Assembly: GCA_004555955.1 (NCBI GenBank)
Contig: SFJG01000035.1
Location: 1 to 18,202 of the forward strand
DNA from: Bacteroidales bacterium
GTDB taxonomy: Bacteria; Bacteroidota; Bacteroidia; Bacteroidales; Muribaculaceae
Direction: 5' to 3'
DNA: 18,202 nt
Shown here: piece after piece, positions 1-7,029 of the stretch
How positions within the stretch are numbered: position 1 is the stretch's first letter
How the letters are laid out: every line of letters starts with the position of its first letter
Program-made: the position numbers and the translations under genes
Notes under the pieces: model-generated
What the model saw: only the letters and a program-made list of their open reading frames with translations
Told to the model about the DNA's origin: nothing
Database searches by the model: none

Positions 1-13
1 GTTACCTAAGTCT

Positions 14-104
14 CGTATCCTTGGCCGCTTTTGATCACTTGCTTTCAGTCACATACAGGAGTATGCTCCTTTCAGCAAGTAATCAAAATCGACTCAAGGT
101 TACG
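14..104. repeat. Long imperfect palindrome / hairpin
   Basis: Bases 14-23 pair with 95-104 with a single mismatch. Bases 29-43 pair with 74-88 with one mismatch, and 57-61 pair with 66-70 around the loop TATG. Only a small internal loop separates the two outer arms. The result is a cruciform-capable element of about 91 nt. It sits upstream of the MFS transporter promoter, next to the window edge. It could be a bidirectional terminator for an unseen upstream gene, a structured RNA, or the end of a small non-autonomous mobile element. The pairing is seen directly; the function is not known. Confidence 0.6.
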
Positions 105-123
105 ACCTCTACGACCCCAAAAA

Positions 124-138
124 TTTAAGGAACGCGCT
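124..138 (-). repeat. 15-bp repeat, copy 1 (inverted relative to copy 2)
   Basis: The reverse complement of this segment is AGCGCGTTCCTTAAA, which occurs exactly at 6984-6998 inside the decayed XRE gene. A single 15-base match in a window this size could arise by chance. It is recorded because both copies lie in non-coding or decayed DNA and this one adjoins the palindrome at 14-104. Confidence 0.45.
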
Positions 139-160
139 CTTATAATTGACATAAAATAAT

Positions 161-168
161 TACCTTTG
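161..168 (+). promoter_or_regulatory. Bacteroidota -7 box for the MFS transporter
   Basis: TACCTTTG matches the Bacteroidota -7 consensus TAnnTTTG and lies 40 bases upstream of the transporter ATG. No good -33 TTTG is visible at the usual spacing. The leader between box and ATG is A-rich with no Shine-Dalgarno site, as is normal in this phylum. Confidence 0.55.
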
Positions 169-208
169 CAAGTCAAATACAACAATTAACAAAAAAAACA
201 TATACAAA

Positions 209-1864
209 ATGAATCAAACAATCCAAAAAAGGCTCAGCGACTCTCCCGCATGGCGGTGGACCGCACTACTATTGCTGGCAGCGGCAATGTTTTTCGGGTA
301 TATCTTTATGGACATACTCTCTCCTATTAAAGACTTAATGCAATCAACACGAGGCTGGGACTCTACCGCATTCGGCACCATGCAAGGCTCGGAAACGTTC
401 CTCAACGTGTTTGTGTTCTTCTTGATATTCGCAGGAATTATCCTCGACAAACTCGGCGTACGTTTCACCGCCATACTTTCGGGAGCCGTAATGCTCGTTG
501 GTGCAATAATCAACTGGTATGCCGTCACCGAAGCTTTCGAAGCCACTTCGCTCAAAGTGTGGTTCGACAACAATCTTAACTATATCCCCGTACTATCCGA
601 ACTGGAAGTAGCCCCCTTCTACGAAGGCATGCCCGCCTCGGCAAAATTCTCGGCAATCGGCTTTATGATTTTCGGTTGCGGCGTCGAAATGGCAGGTATC
701 ACCGTCAGCCGCGGTATTGTCAAGTGGTTTAAAGGCAAAGAAATGGCACTCGCTATGGGCTCGGAGATGGCACTGGCTCGTCTGGGCGTAGCTACCTGTA
801 TGATTTTCTCGCCGGTATTTGCCAAGATGGGCGGCGACATCGATGTGTCGCGCTCGGTGGCTTTCGGCGTTGTGCTCCTCGTTATTGCCTTGATTATGTT
901 TATCGTCTACTTCTTTATGGACCGTAAACTCGACAGCCAAACAGGCGAAGCCGAAGAGAAAGACGACCCGTTCAAGATTAGCGACCTTAAGCAAATCCTC
1001 ACATCAAGCGGCTTCTGGATTGTTGCCCTCCTCTGCGTGCTCTACTATTCGGCAATCTTCCCCTTCCAAAAATATGCCGTCAATATGCTTCAATGCAACT
1101 TGTCGTTCACCGAAGTTGAGCCGGGCTCATTCTGGGCAGGTACGACAGTCACGCTCGTTCAATACTTCATTATGCTCATCGTGGCTGCCGGAGCATTCTT
1201 GTTCAACTTTGCCAAATCGAAATCGACAAAAACCATTTCGCTCACGGTGGCAATCGTCGCTCTCGTGACATTCTGCTATATGGGCTATATGCGTCAAAGC
1301 GCCGAAACCGTATTTGCCGTATTCCCGCTCCTGGCTGTCGGCATTACCCCGATTCTCGGCAACTACGTCGACCACAAAGGTAAAGCGGCATCGATGCTCG
1401 TCATCGGCTCGCTGCTGCTCATTGCTTGCCACCTCACCTTCGCATTCATCTTGCCGCAATTTAAAGGCTCTGATATCGGCGGCGTCATTGTGGCTTACCT
1501 TACTATCCTCGTCCTCGGCGCTTCGTTCTCGCTCGTGCCTGCATCGCTTTGGCCCAGCGTGCCAAAACTCGTCGACGCCAAGATTATCGGTAGCGCTTAC
1601 GCTCTAATCTTCTGGATTCAAAACATCGGCTTGTGGCTGTTCCCAATGCTTATCGGCAAAGTGCTCGACGCAACAAACCCGCAAATCACCGAAGCTCTCG
1701 CCAACAATACCATAACCGCCGAACAAGCCGCTACAAGTTACGACTACACTTGGCCTTTGGTTATGCTCGCTTCGCTCGGCGTCGCTGCTCTTATTCTCGG
1801 TTTTATCCTAAAAATCGTCGATAAGAAAAAAGGACTCGGACTCGAAGATGCAAATATAAAATAA
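209..1864 (+). CDS. Major facilitator superfamily transporter, substrate unknown
   Basis: This is a 551-residue polytopic inner-membrane protein, predicted to be a secondary transporter. About 12 hydrophobic segments are visible in two halves. They are separated by a charged cytoplasmic stretch (about residues 239-262, rich in E, D and K). A motif-A-like GIILDKLGVR (76-85) follows the second helix, and a related GNYVDHKGKAAS (384-395) sits at the equivalent place in the second half. That pattern is typical of MFS. The loop between helices 3 and 4 (about 107-145) is unusually long, which helps explain the size above the common 400-450 residues. From memory, similar unassigned MFS proteins are widespread in Bacteroidales; the closest named relatives are oxalate/formate-antiporter-like or sugar-phosphate-type carriers, but no substrate can be assigned. 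The gene stands alone, with its own promoter at 161-168 and a stem-loop downstream at 1886-1938. The first ATG is chosen because it gives a short cytoplasmic N-terminus before helix 1. Confidence 0.85.
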   Translation: MNQTIQKRLSDSPAWRWTALLLLAAAMFFGYIFMDILSPIKDLMQSTRGWDSTAFGTMQGSETFLNVFVFFLIFAGIILDKLGVRFTAILSGAVMLVGAIINWYAVTEAFEATSLKVWFDNNLNYIPVLSELEVAPFYEGMPASAKFSAIGFMIFGCGVEMAGITVSRGIVKWFKGKEMALAMGSEMALARLGVATCMIFSPVFAKMGGDIDVSRSVAFGVVLLVIALIMFIVYFFMDRKLDSQTGEAEEKDDPFKISDLKQILTSSGFWIVALLCVLYYSAIFPFQKYAVNMLQCNLSFTEVEPGSFWAGTTVTLVQYFIMLIVAAGAFLFNFAKSKSTKTISLTVAIVALVTFCYMGYMRQSAETVFAVFPLLAVGITPILGNYVDHKGKAASMLVIGSLLLIACHLTFAFILPQFKGSDIGGVIVAYLTILVLGASFSLVPASLWPSVPKLVDAKIIGSAYALIFWIQNIGLWLFPMLIGKVLDATNPQITEALANNTITAEQAATSYDYTWPLVMLASLGVAALILGFILKIVDKKKGLGLEDANIK

Positions 1865-1885
1865 CACACCTATTAAGTTAATAGT

Positions 1886-1938
1886 CAGCGCATTCCAACG
1901 ACTCAAACCGCAAAATTCGGAAAAGCCGGGATGCGCTG
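1886..1938 (+). terminator. Stem-loop in the MFS-serC spacer, possible terminator
   Basis: CAGCGCATTCC (1886-1896) pairs with GGGATGCGCTG (1928-1938) in 10 of 11 positions. The roughly 31-base loop contains a weak inner CCG/CGG pairing. It begins 21 bases after the transporter stop codon, so termination is the simplest reading. No T-run follows, so a Rho-independent mechanism is not assured. The rest of the spacer (1865-2057) holds only the serC promoter. Confidence 0.45.
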
Positions 1939-2017
1939 GCGTATAAATATCAACAAATTTCACATACTTTTACGAACAATATTTGGCAATAAATTAGGAA
2001 ATAAAGAAATCTTTCTT

Positions 2018-2025
2018 TAATTTTG
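2018..2025 (+). promoter_or_regulatory. Bacteroidota -7 box for the serCA operon
   Basis: TAATTTTG fits TAnnTTTG and lies 32 bases before the serC ATG, giving a short A-rich leader. The -33 region is weak (TTAG near 1994). Confidence 0.55.
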
Positions 2026-2057
2026 TGGTCTAAATATAACAAAACAACGAAAAACGA

Positions 2058-3125
2058 ATGAAAAAGTTGAACTTTTACGCCGGACCTTCTATTCTGAGCG
2101 AATTTACAATCAAGAATACGGCAGATGCCGTGATGGACTTCAACGGAACAGGTTTATCCATCTTAGAGATTTCACACCGCAGCAAGGAGTTTCAAGCAGT
2201 GATGGACGAGGCACAAGCCTTAACAAAAGAGTTGCTCGACATCCCCGAAGGCTACGAAGTGTTGTTCCTCGGCGGCGGTGCAAGCCTACAATTCTGCATG
2301 GTGCCGTTCAACTTGCTTAACAAAAAAGCAGCATATCTCGACACCGGTGTGTGGGCAAGCAAAGCCATCAAAGAGGCAAAACTCTTCGGAGAGGTCGACG
2401 TAGTGGCTTCGTCGAAAGACGCAAACTACACATTCGTCCCCAAAGACTACACCATTCCCGCTGATGCCGACTACTTCCACATCACAACCAACAACACAAT
2501 CTACGGTACGGAGTTGCGTCAAGACCCCGACTCGCCGATTCCATTGGTTGCCGATATGTCGTCCGACATCTTCTCACGCAAAATCGACGTGTCGAAATAT
2601 AACATCATCTACGCCGGTGCGCAAAAGAATCTTGCTCCCTCGGGCGTAACTATCGTAATTGTCAAGACAGAGGCTCTCGGCAACGTTGAACGCGCCATCC
2701 CGACAATGCTCAACTACCGCACACACATCGACAAAGGCTCAATGTTCAACACGCCTCCTTGCCTCCCCATCTACTCCGCTTTGCAGACCCTTAAATGGTA
2801 CAAAGCACAAGGCGGTGTCGACGCTATGGAAAAACTTGACAAACTCAAAGCTGCGAAACTCTACGACGCCATCGATAGCAGCAAAATCTTTGTCGGCACA
2901 GCTAAGCCCGAAGACCGCTCTATCATGAACGTTTGCTTTGTTATGAAGCCCGAATATGCCGAACTCGAAAAGCAATTCATCGAATTTGCTACTGCTAACA
3001 ACATCGTCGGCATCAAGGGACACCGCTCTGTCGGAGGTTTCCGCGCTTCTATCTACAACGCTATGCCTCTCGAAAGCGTAGAAACTCTAATCAACGTAAT
3101 GAAAGAATTTGAGAACAAAATCTAA
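2058..3125 (+). CDS. serC: Phosphoserine aminotransferase
   Basis: This is a cytosolic PLP enzyme (355 residues, normal family length). It transaminates 3-phosphohydroxypyruvate with glutamate to give phosphoserine, and also acts in the PdxB-type branch of vitamin B6 synthesis where that exists. The start MKKLNFYAGPSIL is the classic N-terminus of the family. ISHRS (38-42) supplies phosphate-binding H40/R41. The glycine-rich LGGGASLQF (71-79) binds the cofactor phosphate. D166 in VADMSSDI contacts the pyridine nitrogen, and K190 in YAGAQKNLAPSG is the Schiff-base lysine. GHRSVGGFRASIYNA (321-335) is the C-terminal substrate-binding motif. It is first in an operon with serA, which starts 6 bases after its stop, so steps 2 and 1 of serine synthesis are co-expressed. 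No key residue is missing. Confidence 0.97.
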   Translation: MKKLNFYAGPSILSEFTIKNTADAVMDFNGTGLSILEISHRSKEFQAVMDEAQALTKELLDIPEGYEVLFLGGGASLQFCMVPFNLLNKKAAYLDTGVWASKAIKEAKLFGEVDVVASSKDANYTFVPKDYTIPADADYFHITTNNTIYGTELRQDPDSPIPLVADMSSDIFSRKIDVSKYNIIYAGAQKNLAPSGVTIVIVKTEALGNVERAIPTMLNYRTHIDKGSMFNTPPCLPIYSALQTLKWYKAQGGVDAMEKLDKLKAAKLYDAIDSSKIFVGTAKPEDRSIMNVCFVMKPEYAELEKQFIEFATANNIVGIKGHRSVGGFRASIYNAMPLESVETLINVMKEFENKI

Positions 3126-3131
3126 ACAAAT

Positions 3132-4049
3132 ATGAAGATTTTAGTTGCTACCGAAAAACCCTTTGCAGCAGTTGCCGTCGACGGCATCCGCAAAGAGATT
3201 GAAGCAGCGGGACACGAACTCGTTCTGCTCGAAAAAGGAACAAAAGACGACTTCATCAAAGCAGTTGCCGACGTTGAAGGTCTCATCGTCAGAAGCGACA
3301 TCGTCGACACAACAATTCTCGATGCTGCCAAAAACCTGAAAGTGATTGTTCGTGCCGGTGCCGGTGTCGACTCTATCGACCTCGAAGCCGCTAAACAACG
3401 TGGCGTTTGCGTGATGAACACCCCCGGACAGAACTCAAACGCAGTTGCCGAACTCGTCTTCGGTATGCTCGTAATGCTTATCCGCAACAACTTCAACGGC
3501 AAAGCAGGAACAGAACTCAAAGGCAAAACTCTCGGCATCCACGCCTACGGTCAAGTAGGTCGCAACGTGGCTCGCATAGCAAAAGGTTTCGGTATGGAAG
3601 TATCAGCGCTCGACCCGTTCGTTACCGACGAGGCTATGATTGCCGACGGCATTCGCCCCGTGCACAGCGTTGAAGAGCTTTACAGCAACAACCAATACGT
3701 TTCGCTTCACATCCCGGCAACCGCCGAGACCAAGAAATCAATCGGCGAACGTCTCATCGACCTTCTTCCCGAAAACGGCGTGGTTATCAACACCGCTCGC
3801 AAAGAAATCATCGACGAACCGAGCCTCGTTGAAGCGCTTCGCAAGCGTACCGACGTGCGCTACGTTGCCGACGTTAAGCCCGACATTGCCGACGACATCA
3901 AAGCCGAATTTGCCGACCGTGTTTTCTTCACTCCAAAGAAAATGGGTGCGCAAACTGCCGAAGCTAACATCAACGCAGGCATCGCTGCTGCAAAGCAAGT
4001 CGTTGCTTTCCTGAAAGACGGCTGGAATAAGTACCAAGTGAACAAATAG
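3132..4049 (+). CDS. serA: D-3-phosphoglycerate dehydrogenase, short Bacteroidota form
   Basis: This 305-residue NAD-dependent 2-hydroxyacid dehydrogenase oxidises 3-phosphoglycerate to 3-phosphohydroxypyruvate, the first step of serine synthesis; serC supplies the next step. It ends after the catalytic and nucleotide domains and lacks the ACT/ASB regulatory region of longer SerA proteins, so serine feedback through ACT is not expected. The NAD site is HAYGQVG (137-143) followed by D161; the first glycine of the usual GxGxxG is alanine. The catalytic arginine R223 is present in NTARKE. The usual DVFxxEP segment reads ADVKPDIADD (246-255), so the catalytic Glu is not evident. The usual TPHxG segment reads TPKKMGAQT (267-275), putting lysine (K270) at the histidine position. 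From memory, this variant is shared by other Bacteroidales SerA proteins. Position with serC makes the assignment strong despite the altered dyad. A strong terminator follows. Confidence 0.9.
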   Translation: MKILVATEKPFAAVAVDGIRKEIEAAGHELVLLEKGTKDDFIKAVADVEGLIVRSDIVDTTILDAAKNLKVIVRAGAGVDSIDLEAAKQRGVCVMNTPGQNSNAVAELVFGMLVMLIRNNFNGKAGTELKGKTLGIHAYGQVGRNVARIAKGFGMEVSALDPFVTDEAMIADGIRPVHSVEELYSNNQYVSLHIPATAETKKSIGERLIDLLPENGVVINTARKEIIDEPSLVEALRKRTDVRYVADVKPDIADDIKAEFADRVFFTPKKMGAQTAEANINAGIAAAKQVVAFLKDGWNKYQVNK

Positions 4050-4079
4050 TAAATTTGTATCAATTATTCTCCTATAAGT

Positions 4080-4108
4080 AAAAAATCCCGATTCTGTCGG
4101 GATTTTTT
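4080..4108 (+). terminator. Intrinsic terminator of serCA
   Basis: AAAAAATCCCGA (4080-4091) pairs perfectly with TCGGGATTTTTT (4097-4108) around the loop TTCTG, ending in a run of seven T. It lies 30 bases after the serA stop. The A/T-symmetric base of the stem makes it potentially bidirectional. Confidence 0.93.
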
Positions 4109-4158
4109 TATTTTTCATCTAATAGACAGTCCGATTTTTAACCAAAATTAACCGAGGG

Positions 4159-4175
4159 GAGGTTATTTTTACCTC
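4159..4175. promoter_or_regulatory. Small inverted repeat in the lipoprotein promoter region
   Basis: GAGGT (4159-4163) and ACCTC (4171-4175) form a perfect 5-bp inverted repeat around TATTTTT. It lies 9 bases upstream of the -7 box, between the -33 and -7 positions, where a repressor site would act. It is short, so chance is a real alternative. Confidence 0.25.
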
Positions 4176-4184
4176 TGTTTTTAT

Positions 4185-4192
4185 TACATTTG
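4185..4192 (+). promoter_or_regulatory. Bacteroidota -7 box for the surface lipoprotein
   Basis: TACATTTG exactly matches TAnnTTTG and lies 66 bases upstream of the ATG at 4259. It overlaps the alternative TTG codon at 4190, which argues against a start there. Confidence 0.65.
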
Positions 4193-4258
4193 CATCACGT
4201 ACAAAACCATGATAATTTAATAATTAACATTTATATATTTAGACTTCAAATTAGTATT

Positions 4259-6730
4259 ATGAACAAGAATCTATTACTTGGAATGCTTGCGGGCGCGACC
4301 TTTATTTTTACCGGTTGCCAAGACGAAGCAATCCTCGCTACTACCGATGGCGAAAGTCAAGTAACATTCACTGCCGAGATTCCGCAAGGCATCGCAACAC
4401 GTGCTTTTGCCGACGGAACATCAGCCACACAATTGACTTACGCAGTCTACGAAACAGGCTCGACCACAAAACTCATCGACGGAACAGCCACATTCAGCGG
4501 GTTGAAGACAACCGTTAACCTTCGTCTGGTAAACGGCAAGACTTACGACATCCTCTTCTGGGCTCAAGACCCCGATGCAACTTGCTACGACTTCGATTTT
4601 ACCACGCAAACCGTGACAGTCAACTATGCGGGCATCAAATCGAGCGATGAAACACGCGACGCTTTCTTTAAAGCACAGACTTTTGCAGTTTCGGGTACAA
4701 TTAACGAAACCGTTCAACTCTATCGTCCGTTCTCGCAACTTAACATCGGTGCTACCGATTATAAAGAAGCTACTAAAACAGGCTTCACAACGACACAAAC
4801 TAAAGTCGTTGTAAACCACCTTGCTAACAAAATCAACCTTAAGTCGGGCGAAGTTGAAGGCGACCAAACCATCACCTACGACTTAGCAAACGTACCCGCC
4901 GACGGCGAAACATTCCCGGCAGCAAACGTTGATGCCGACTATCTTGCAATGAACTACTTGCTCGTTCCGCAAAACAAGCAACTCGTTGACGTCGACTTCA
5001 CTGCTACCGACGGCTCGCACACTATTGCTCGCCACTACGACAACGTGCCCGTTCAACGCAACTATCAGACAAATATCTACGGTAACATCCTCACCGAAGC
5101 AGCGAACTTCAACATCGAAATCGTTCCAGCTTTCACCGACAGCCATGCTTATCCCACAGTAGGCTACATCCAAAACGGCGACACTTACGAAATCTTTGCT
5201 CCCGAAGGTTTGCAATGGCTTGCAAACGAAGTTAACTCTAACACCGAAACATTTAGAAACAAAAAAGTTTTGCTCACAGCCGACATCGATATGGAAGGTA
5301 AAGCATTTACCCCGATAGGCACACTTGTAAGCTATCCTTCAAAGACCTTTGCAGGAACATTCGATGGTCAAAACCACACCATCTATAACCTTACAACAGC
5401 CGACTATACTCCCAACCACGCTGTTGCAGGTCTCTTCGGTTCGACAACCGGTACTATCAAAAACGTAACGCTCAAAAACGTAAACATCCGCAGTTCGCAC
5501 TACGCAGGTGCAATCGTGGCTTACTCGTCGACCAACGGTGCAGTAATTGAAAACTGTCACGTCGATGGCGGTACAGTAACTTCAAAGGCGGAATTAATCG
5601 GCAGCAGTTACGACAATGGCGACAAAGTGGGCGGTATTGCAGGTTACATAGTTACCGGCGACAAAATCAACGGATGTACCGTTAAAAACCTCACAGTGCA
5701 AGCATATCGCGACCTCGGCGGTATCGTTGGTTGCTCAGACGGAACAGTACAGAACTGTACCGTAGGCGAAAACGTCACTATCATTGTCGACAACGAAAAC
5801 AACTACAAGAACTACACTCAACCTGCACAATACAATGCTAACAGCATCGTTGGTCGCGCATTGTCGAATAGCACTCAAAACAACAACGGCGAAGCAAACA
5901 TCGTTCGCCCGGCGGCAGTGGCAACCGTAGCAACAGCGGCAGAACTCAAAACCATCCTCAACACATTCGGCGCAGCGGGTGCCGGTAGCAATGTTGTAGA
6001 AATCACTAACGACATCGTTTTAGCAGACGGAGAGACTTGGACTCCGGTATTAGTTGACGGCTATCATGGTGCTGAAAAAATCATCATCAACGGTAACAAC
6101 CACACCATTAAAGGACTCAATGCTCCTCTCTTCTCGGGAGGTTTCGCAGGTCACTCGGGAATCATCATTCGCGACCTTACCATTATCGATTCTAACATGA
6201 CAACAACCAATACTATCGGTGCAGGTTGCTTTATCGAGTCAATCGATTCTATGGAAAAGATTGAATTGACCAATTGCCACGTTAAGAACACCACACTGAC
6301 AAGTACATGTGGTAGCCGTGTCGGTGGTATTATCGGTTGGACCGCAGGTTACAACAATCCCAACGACGGACCTGTTGACACATACGTAACTATTAAAAAC
6401 TGCTCGGTTATCGGTTGTACACTTGAAAGCAATGGCTCTGTTGGCGGCATTTATGGTCACGCAGGCAATAACCCTGCTACATTCTCAACTGTAGAGAATT
6501 GCACAGTTCAAAATTGCAACCTCAATTCAACCGACGATGGTGGCTGGCGCGTTGGTGTAGTTGTTGGTACGGCTAATGTCGGTCAAATGACAATCAACAA
6601 CATCACCGAAAGCGGCAACACACTCACTCAAACAGGCCAAACCGCTCCTGCTCACAGCAACCTTTACGGTCGATTCGTTCCCGGCGACACCGGCAAACTG
6701 ACCATCGACGGCGTTGTAATTACTGAATAA
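4259..6730 (+). CDS. Fimbrillin-like (DUF6562-type) surface lipoprotein with GLUG beta-helix repeats
   Basis: This is an 823-residue predicted lipoprotein. The N-terminus MNKNLLLGMLAGATFIFTGC is a type II signal peptide with lipobox FTGC; Cys20 would be acylated. The ATG at 4259 is chosen because it puts this signal peptide at the start. An upstream in-frame TTG (4190) lies inside the promoter box. Residues about 33-290 are a beta-rich, fimbrillin/DUF6562-like domain. They carry the early ATRAF segment (46-50) and the closing motif PVQRNYQTNIYGNILT (264-279) seen in many Bacteroidales surface lipoproteins. From about residue 300 the protein becomes repetitive. A unit with ADIDMEGKAFTPIG (341-354) and FAGTFDGQNHTIYNL (364-378) precedes GLUG-type turns such as VAGLFGSTTGTIKNVTLKNV, VGGIAGY, LGGIVGC, VGGIIGW and VGGIYGH, and a second NGNNHTIKGL block splits them. 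These should form a beta-solenoid. The ligand is unknown; adhesion or glycan contact is inferred. It is monocistronic. Confidence 0.8.
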   Translation: MNKNLLLGMLAGATFIFTGCQDEAILATTDGESQVTFTAEIPQGIATRAFADGTSATQLTYAVYETGSTTKLIDGTATFSGLKTTVNLRLVNGKTYDILFWAQDPDATCYDFDFTTQTVTVNYAGIKSSDETRDAFFKAQTFAVSGTINETVQLYRPFSQLNIGATDYKEATKTGFTTTQTKVVVNHLANKINLKSGEVEGDQTITYDLANVPADGETFPAANVDADYLAMNYLLVPQNKQLVDVDFTATDGSHTIARHYDNVPVQRNYQTNIYGNILTEAANFNIEIVPAFTDSHAYPTVGYIQNGDTYEIFAPEGLQWLANEVNSNTETFRNKKVLLTADIDMEGKAFTPIGTLVSYPSKTFAGTFDGQNHTIYNLTTADYTPNHAVAGLFGSTTGTIKNVTLKNVNIRSSHYAGAIVAYSSTNGAVIENCHVDGGTVTSKAELIGSSYDNGDKVGGIAGYIVTGDKINGCTVKNLTVQAYRDLGGIVGCSDGTVQNCTVGENVTIIVDNENNYKNYTQPAQYNANSIVGRALSNSTQNNNGEANIVRPAAVATVATAAELKTILNTFGAAGAGSNVVEITNDIVLADGETWTPVLVDGYHGAEKIIINGNNHTIKGLNAPLFSGGFAGHSGIIIRDLTIIDSNMTTTNTIGAGCFIESIDSMEKIELTNCHVKNTTLTSTCGSRVGGIIGWTAGYNNPNDGPVDTYVTIKNCSVIGCTLESNGSVGGIYGHAGNNPATFSTVENCTVQNCNLNSTDDGGWRVGVVVGTANVGQMTINNITESGNTLTQTGQTAPAHSNLYGRFVPGDTGKLTIDGVVITE

Positions 6731-6752
6731 AGAAACACCAACACTTCATAAT

Positions 6753-6784
6753 GCAAAGGCTGCGTCCCCCGACGTGGCCTTTGC
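6753..6784 (+). terminator. Strong stem-loop after the lipoprotein gene
   Basis: GCAAAGGC (6753-6760) pairs with GCCTTTGC (6777-6784). The stem continues through two G-T wobbles and CGTC/GACG (6763-6766 with 6771-6774), closing on a CCCC loop. The stem is 14 bp without a bulge. It lies 22 bases past the stop codon. What follows is A-rich rather than T-rich, so it may act as a 3'-end stabiliser or an atypical terminator. Confidence 0.6.
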
Positions 6785-6967
6785 TATCTAAAGAAACAAA
6801 AGAAAGAAACTCAAAAGAATCCATATAGGGCACGAGATAGCAAATCGCATCAAACAACTCGGCATTACCAAATCGGAATTTGCTCGCCGCATCGGCATTC
6901 GTCAGCAGCACGTCAACAAGTTGCTCGAAAGCAATAGCATCGACACCGATAAATTGGCTTCAGTAGC

Positions 6968-6995
6968 AAAGCGCTTGACTTAAAGCGCGTTCCTT
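6968..6995. repeat. 14-bp near-tandem duplication in the pseudogene
   Basis: AAAGCGCTTGACTT (6968-6981) is followed directly by AAAGCGCGTTCCTT (6982-6995), identical at 11 of 14 positions. Removing one unit and restoring one A joins the frames across the break, so this explains one frameshift of the XRE pseudogene. An insertion of GCGCGTTCCTTAAA gives the same result. Confidence 0.6.
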
Positions 6996-6998
6996 AAA
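6984..6998 (+). repeat. 15-bp repeat, copy 2
   Basis: AGCGCGTTCCTTAAA here is the exact reverse complement of 124-138. It covers the part of the second 14-mer that differs from the first, so it may be an inserted repeat rather than a diverged duplicate. Confidence 0.4.
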
Positions 6999-7029
6999 CT
7001 TTTTCACGCTATATCTCAACGATGAAGAA

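Noticed and set aside
1886..1938. Riboswitch between the MFS gene and serC
   Set aside because: Only one simple stem is visible, it is closer to the transporter stop than to serC, and the serC promoter lies downstream of it.
4190..4258. Longer start (TTG at 4190) for the lipoprotein
   Set aside because: It overlaps the -7 box and would place about 23 residues before a perfect lipoprotein signal peptide beginning at 4259.
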